From Burkholderiales bacterium (lineage in GTDB: Bacteria > Pseudomonadota > Gammaproteobacteria > Burkholderiales > Burkholderiaceae_B): DNA of 8,435 nucleotides. Both the position numbers and the translations under genes were made by a program. The stretch lies in the NCBI GenBank assembly GCA_005788065.1, contig SXZD01000079.1, positions 1-8,435 on the forward strand, read 5' to 3'. Shown in pieces: positions 5,401 through 8,435 of this stretch; position 1 is the stretch's first letter; each line of letters opens with the position of its first letter. The notes beneath the pieces were generated by a model. That model was not told the DNA's origin. It saw nothing but the letters and a program-made list of their open reading frames with translations, and did no database searches.

Positions 5401-8191
5401 GTCTTCACAAGCAGAGAAATCCGCGCAATCTGCGCGGGATGCAGAAGACTTCATCACCGAAGGGCAGGGCATGCCCTTGCAAACCGCAGTTCGCCAGCGC
5501 CGCGGCATGATCTCTATTCTGAATGCGCGAGAACACAATCTGCGCAATGTGAGTCTGGATATTCCGCACAAGCAGATGACTGTCATCACAGGTCCTTCCG
5601 GTTCAGGAAAGTCCACATTGGCATTCGACATTTTGTTTGCAGAAGGGCAGCGCCGCTACCTCGAAAGTCTGAATGCGTATGCAAGGCAGTTTGTGCAACC
5701 CGCTGCAAAACCCGAGGTGGATGCCATTTATGGCATCGCACCTACGGTAGCCATTGAGCAGCGTACGTCGCGTGGTGGTCGCAAGAGCACGGTGGCAACG
5801 GTGACTGAGGTCTACCACTTCATGCGATTGTTGTATGTGAAGCTGGGTATACAGCATTGCCCACAGTGCGATATTCCGATTGCACCGCAAAGCTTTGATG
5901 CCATTTTGGCGCAGTGCCTGAAAGACTATAAACGCAAGACCATCGATATTCTTGCGCCCTTGGTGGTAGCGCGCAAAGGTATTTACAACGAAATCGCCAA
6001 GTGGGCCAAGACCAAAGGCTATGATCAATTGCGCGTGGATGGCCAGCGTGTACCAGTCGACCCGTGGCCCAAGCTGGACCGTTACAAAGAACACAGTATT
6101 GAATTGCCCATGGCCCAGTTGACCGTTTCTGCGAAGGAAGAAGCGGCTTTGCGCGAGGCGCTGAAAGAAGCGCTGGCCTTGGGTAAAGGCATGTTGATGG
6201 TGGAGTGCGAAGGGGAGGTCAAAATCTTCTCCACCAAACGCGCATGCCCGCAATGTGCTGCCAGTTTTCAGGAACTTGATCCGCGTCTGTTTTCATATAA
6301 CAGCAAGCACGGTTGGTGCTCCAAGTGCATGGGCACGGGCTTGCGCGACATTGAAGGTTTGGACCCCGAAAAAACGGGCGAAGAAGCGGAGTTTCTGGAC
6401 GCTGACAGAACCCGCGATGAAGACGGTGCATTGATCGACCCGTTGATATGCGGTTTGTGCGACGGTCAGCGACTGAATGAAACGGCGCTGGCAGTAAAGT
6501 TTCAGAACCAGTCGATTGCCCAATTGGCACGCATGACCGTTGACGAGGCCTTGCATTGGAGTGAAAAACTCAAGCTCTCGCAGCGCGATGCGCAAATTGC
6601 GCAGGACATCGTGGCCGAGATGGGTCACCGTCTGAAATTTCTCAAGCGTGTTGGTTTGAACTATCTGAGCCTCGACCGTGCGGCGCCGACACTGTCGGGA
6701 GGCGAGGCGCAGCGCATCAGGCTTGCAGCACAACTGGGCACCAATCTCACCGGTGTTTGCTATGTTCTGGATGAGCCCACCATCGGTTTGCACACACGGG
6801 ACAATGAGCGCCTGCTTGAAGCACTTAAAGAACTGCAGAACAAGGGCAACACGCTGGTGGTGGTGGAGCATGACGAAGAAACCATGCGCAGTGCTGACCG
6901 CTTGATTGATATGGGGCCGGGCGCCGGTGTGCGCGGTGGTCAAGTCATTTCGCAAGGTACGGTGGATGCGGTGTGTAAAGACCCGGCATCACTCACTGGA
7001 CGTTATCTTTCAAAGCCGATTGCCGCACCACAAGCCGCACGTCGACCGATAGACAAAGATACGCCGAGACTGAATATCCTTAATGCGACCTTGCACAATT
7101 TGAGTGGTGTGGAAGTTGATATCCCGTTAGGTCGATGGGTCAGCATCACCGGCGTTTCCGGTTCAGGTAAATCCACCCTTGCGCGTGAAGTGTTGCTTAC
7201 CAATATGGCGCACTGGGTGAATGGTCATATTGAATCCAAAGGCTGGTTGGGGTGCGATGGCATTGATGGTGCGCAGCAGATTGTGCGTGTGCTGGAGGTC
7301 GATCAGACGCCGATTGGCAAAACGCCGCGCTCGTGCCCGGCAACGTACATCGGTTTTTGGGACACCATCCGCAAGCTGCTGGCAGATACGGTAGAGGCGG
7401 GCATGCGGGGCTACGCTGCCAACCGGTTTTCTTTCAATGCCGGCCCGGGTCGTTGCCCGGTGTGTGAGGGTCAGGGCATGCAGACGGTAGAGATGAATTT
7501 TCTGCCGGATGTCAAAGTGCTGTGCGATGCATGTCGTGGTGACCGCTTCAACCCGGACACATTGCAAGTGCGTTGGCGCGGTAAAAATGCAGCCGAGATT
7601 TTGCGGATGAATGTGGATGATGCGGTCGAGTTTTTTGAATCGCATCGATCGATTTATGAGCCCTTGAAATTGCTGCAGGATGTGGGCTTGGGATATCTCA
7701 CCTTGGGGCAGGCCAGTCCGACGCTATCGGGTGGCGAGGCGCAGCGTATCAAGCTGGTGACAGAACTTGCCAAGGTACGTGTCAGCCCCGTTGCTGCAGA
7801 TGCTGGTGCGAAGCCGGGTGCTGATGCGGCTGCTATTGCTGTGACGGCTGCGGCCAATGCTGCGGCAGAGGCCAAGATGCCACGCTTGCGCATGATGCGT
7901 GTTCAACCCACGCTGTATGTGCTGGATGAGCCGACGGTGGGCTTGCACATGAACGATGTGGAGAAGCTGATTGCGGTGTTGCATCGTCTGGTGGATGCGG
8001 GACACACGGTGGTGACGATTGAGCACGACCTTGACCTGATTGCGCAGTCGGATTGGGTGATCGACATGGGGCCGGAGGGTGGCGCTGGTGGAGGGCGTGT
8101 GATGGTGCAGGGCATGCCGGCGCAGTTGGCGAAGAAGCCTGCTGCGTCGCATACGGCCAAGGCGCTGGCGGGGCACTATAAGAGGCGGTGA
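2423..8191 (+). CDS. uvrA: Double-length UvrA: two UvrA units fused in one chain (1922 aa)
   Basis: UvrA is the dimeric ABC ATPase that finds DNA damage and loads UvrB in nucleotide excision repair; a normal subunit is about 940 residues. This protein holds two units, about 1-980 and 1028-1922, joined by a polar Lys/Ser/Ala/Gln-rich linker. All four ATPase sites look intact: Walker A at 46-53, 670-677, 1057-1064 and 1577-1584; LSGGE at 517, 863, 1424 and 1768; Walker B with its Asp-Glu pair at 543, 899, 1450 and 1835. Zinc cysteine quartets sit at 264/267/288/291, 769/772/792/795, 1275/1278/1299/1302 and 1678/1681/1701/1704. Unit 1 has a full insertion domain (292-406) but a diverged UvrB-binding region; unit 2 keeps a UvrB-binding-like region (about 1143-1268) but only 40 residues of insertion domain. 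An Ala-rich insert (about 1784-1826) lies between signature and Walker B of the last ATPase. The 2423 ATG was chosen because the family match starts at residue 20 and GGTGAT precedes it; 2417 or 2264 are possible. Similar long UvrA proteins are known to me from betaproteobacteria, usually beside a normal uvrA elsewhere. The role is inferred, not proven. Confidence 0.95.
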   Translation: MKSYSSPSTVNSTPDTDDIRIRGARQHNLKNIDLDLRRGEITVVTGVSGSGKSSLVFDTLYAEGQRRYVETFSPYARQFLDRMDKPRVDAIENVPPAIAIDQTNQVRTSRSTVGTMTEINDHLKLLYARASTLHCRQCSERVSEDTVATIKARILTQAKVAGDPRLVVTFPLQVPAAFTEEEVQSYLSAQGYTRVHSQTKDKKTKTVTLDVVQDRFRASSVDDARLSEAIEAALLRGRSRIDVHVDAEDKTAAMRWRFSSGLHCAACDISYSFPLPSTFSFNSPIGACEACRGFGRVIGIDYGLVIPDEGKSLKDGAVKPWQTASFSSCQADLIKFAKRRGHATDIAWRHLPEDARQWVIEGDADFDGNWEGSKFYGVRRYFEWLESRTYKMHVRVLLSKYRSYTPCTQCAGARLKTDGLLWRLGEGNEAPLGEYKRFRPTGVSWNKDAEQRLHGVSIHELMLMPIDRVESFMSALTLPTALGQASELVLAEIRARLRFLKQVGLGYLTLDRQSRTLSGGEVQRINLTTALGTSLVNTLFVLDEPSVGLHPRDMGRVIAAMRGLKDAGNTLLVVEHDPQVMLAADRILDMGPGPGEHGGEIVFDGTAKQVLKAKTSTADYLSGRKTIALNRPLLPVDGKTPSIDLKGVTANNLKNIDVRFPLKRMVVVTGVSGSGKSTLVQDVLVPAIKKVKGEPTEAPGAFKLLNGVEHVSGLAFVDQSAIGKTTRSNPASYVGAFDALRTLFCKTPLARERGYTAGFFSFNSGDGRCPTCGGNGFEHVEMQFLSDVYLRCGDCNGTRYRPEALDVKVERGGRELHMADVLELTVSEALELFAGDRDVLAALQPLSDVGLGYLRLGQPVPTLSGGEAQRLKLAGFLVEAATALKRPKLAQKGMLFVFDEPTTGLHFADVAKLMRALDMLLQAGHSLLIVEHNLDVISCADWLIDLGPEAGEGGGTLVCEGSPHAVMEHATSHTGVALKAYKKVISGNVQSAKSSQAEKSAQSARDAEDFITEGQGMPLQTAVRQRRGMISILNAREHNLRNVSLDIPHKQMTVITGPSGSGKSTLAFDILFAEGQRRYLESLNAYARQFVQPAAKPEVDAIYGIAPTVAIEQRTSRGGRKSTVATVTEVYHFMRLLYVKLGIQHCPQCDIPIAPQSFDAILAQCLKDYKRKTIDILAPLVVARKGIYNEIAKWAKTKGYDQLRVDGQRVPVDPWPKLDRYKEHSIELPMAQLTVSAKEEAALREALKEALALGKGMLMVECEGEVKIFSTKRACPQCAASFQELDPRLFSYNSKHGWCSKCMGTGLRDIEGLDPEKTGEEAEFLDADRTRDEDGALIDPLICGLCDGQRLNETALAVKFQNQSIAQLARMTVDEALHWSEKLKLSQRDAQIAQDIVAEMGHRLKFLKRVGLNYLSLDRAAPTLSGGEAQRIRLAAQLGTNLTGVCYVLDEPTIGLHTRDNERLLEALKELQNKGNTLVVVEHDEETMRSADRLIDMGPGAGVRGGQVISQGTVDAVCKDPASLTGRYLSKPIAAPQAARRPIDKDTPRLNILNATLHNLSGVEVDIPLGRWVSITGVSGSGKSTLAREVLLTNMAHWVNGHIESKGWLGCDGIDGAQQIVRVLEVDQTPIGKTPRSCPATYIGFWDTIRKLLADTVEAGMRGYAANRFSFNAGPGRCPVCEGQGMQTVEMNFLPDVKVLCDACRGDRFNPDTLQVRWRGKNAAEILRMNVDDAVEFFESHRSIYEPLKLLQDVGLGYLTLGQASPTLSGGEAQRIKLVTELAKVRVSPVAADAGAKPGADAAAIAVTAAANAAAEAKMPRLRMMRVQPTLYVLDEPTVGLHMNDVEKLIAVLHRLVDAGHTVVTIEHDLDLIAQSDWVIDMGPEGGAGGGRVMVQGMPAQLAKKPAASHTAKALAGHYKRR

Positions 8192-8205
8192 TGTCGCGTT
8201 CTTGG

Positions 8206-8272
8206 GCATCTTGGGCGTTCGTCGATGCCGCGGCCTCTGCGTAGGTTGTGTGACGACGGACGCCCAAGATGC
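8206..8272. repeat. 19-bp inverted repeat after uvrA, 29-base loop
   Basis: The left arm GCATCTTGGGCGTTCGTCG (8206-8224) pairs with the right arm CGACGGACGCCCAAGATGC (8254-8272). The only non-Watson-Crick position is a T opposite G, which is a wobble pair in RNA. It starts 14 bases after the uvrA stop, so it may stabilise or end the uvrA transcript. No T-run follows the stem on either strand, which argues against a classical intrinsic terminator. The heptamer CTTGGGC occurs twice in and beside the left arm (8201-8207 and 8210-8216). It could also be a REP-like or miniature mobile repeat; no second copy is in the window. Confidence 0.75.
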
Positions 8273-8294
8273 ACCGCACTCACCCCAGCATGCG

Positions 8295-8318
8295 GAGCCT
8301 GTAAATAAATTTGTGTAA
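8295..8318 (+). repeat. Probable left terminal inverted repeat of the IS
   Basis: This AT-rich segment begins GAGCCTGTAAAT and ends TTTGTGTAA, in contrast to the GC-rich sequence before it. The assignment rests on resemblance to IS256-family ends and its position ahead of a transposase-like ORF. The matching right repeat is not in the window. Confidence 0.5.
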
Positions 8319-8344
8319 GTGCATTCGGCCTATTAACCTCCAAT

Positions 8345-8350
8345 GAGGGA
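8345..8350 (+). promoter_or_regulatory. Ribosome binding site of the transposase
   Basis: GAGGGA lies eight bases before the ATG at 8359. It is purine-rich and well placed, and it supports that start over the in-frame ATG at 8377. Confidence 0.55.
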
Positions 8351-8358
8351 AGACCGCA

Positions 8359-8435
8359 ATGTTGAGCACAAACACCATGGACCGTAGCAAACTTCAAGCC
8401 TTGGCCAGTGAACTGGTCAAGGATATCAAGACTGA
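8359..8435 (+). CDS. IS256-family transposase, N-terminal fragment cut by the window edge
   Basis: Only 25 codons are visible, beginning MLSTNTMDRSKLQALASEL and continuing with VKDIKT. The run ALASEL-x-KDIKT matches what I recall of the start of IS256-family (mutator-type) transposases in betaproteobacteria, where a helical N-terminal segment precedes the conserved 'LTVEAALNAELDxHLGY' block and a DDE catalytic domain. None of the catalytic region is in view, so intactness cannot be judged. The start at 8359 has a good ribosome binding site; 8377 is an alternative. It lies inside the putative element, about 40 bases from the terminal repeat, as expected. Confidence 0.6.
   Translation, partial: MLSTNTMDRSKLQALASELVKDIKT

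Larger units (their letters stand above)
8294..8435 (+). mobile_element. Left end of an IS256-family insertion sequence (runs off the window)
   Basis: From about 8294 the sequence changes character. GAGCCTGTAAATAAATTTG followed by TGTAA (8295-8318) has the form I know for terminal inverted repeats of IS256-family elements (CTGTaaat...TTGTGTAA). About 40 bases later there is a ribosome binding site and an ORF whose N-terminus fits IS256-type transposases. The right end, the second inverted repeat and the target duplication lie outside the window, so the exact left boundary is uncertain by a few bases. The element lies about 100 bases after uvrA and 22 bases after the inverted repeat. Confidence 0.6.

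Noticed and set aside
5603..6253. 216-codon open frame on the - strand inside uvrA
   Set aside because: Antisense to the Walker A and UvrB-binding-like part of unit 2; the coding strand is beyond doubt and the shadow product has no motif.

Overview
The window looks like a chromosomal segment of a betaproteobacterium, most likely Burkholderiales and possibly an Oxalobacteraceae relative. This is inferred from three things: a DAHP synthase with betaproteobacterial wording (NED before the HIILRGGKAPNYDAAS block), a double-length UvrA of the kind I know from that group, and an IS256-type element end. GC looks moderate, around the mid-50s by eye. No taxonomic marker gene is present, so the placement is tentative.

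Layout. (1) 1-753, + strand: the C-terminal two thirds of a class I DAHP synthase (aroG type), cut by the window edge. An in-frame TGA at 370-372 replaces a cysteine. Everything on both sides is well conserved in one frame, so this is a fresh nonsense mutation, a base-call error or, much less likely, a recoded codon. (2) 763-1878, - strand: an unrecognised 371-codon gene convergent with aroG, 9 bases away. It has a low-complexity basic N-terminus and a C-terminus resembling DUF4116 repeats. (3) 1879-2422: a long intergenic stretch with an 18-base perfect palindrome inside a 32-base inverted repeat, and no convincing gene. (4) 2423-8191, + strand: a 1922-residue protein made of two UvrA units head to tail, with four complete ABC ATPase sites and four CxxC...CxxC zinc sites. 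It is in effect a single-chain UvrA dimer. (5) 8206-8272: a 19-bp inverted repeat just after uvrA. (6) about 8294 to the end: the left end of an insertion sequence and the first 25 codons of its transposase.

The genes do not form an operon. aroG belongs to the first step of the shikimate pathway, the UvrA fusion to DNA damage recognition or an unknown variant of it, and the IS is a later arrival downstream. The main points to follow up are the TGA in aroG and the uneven domain make-up of the fused UvrA. Its first half keeps a full insertion domain but has a diverged UvrB-binding region; its second half is the reverse.
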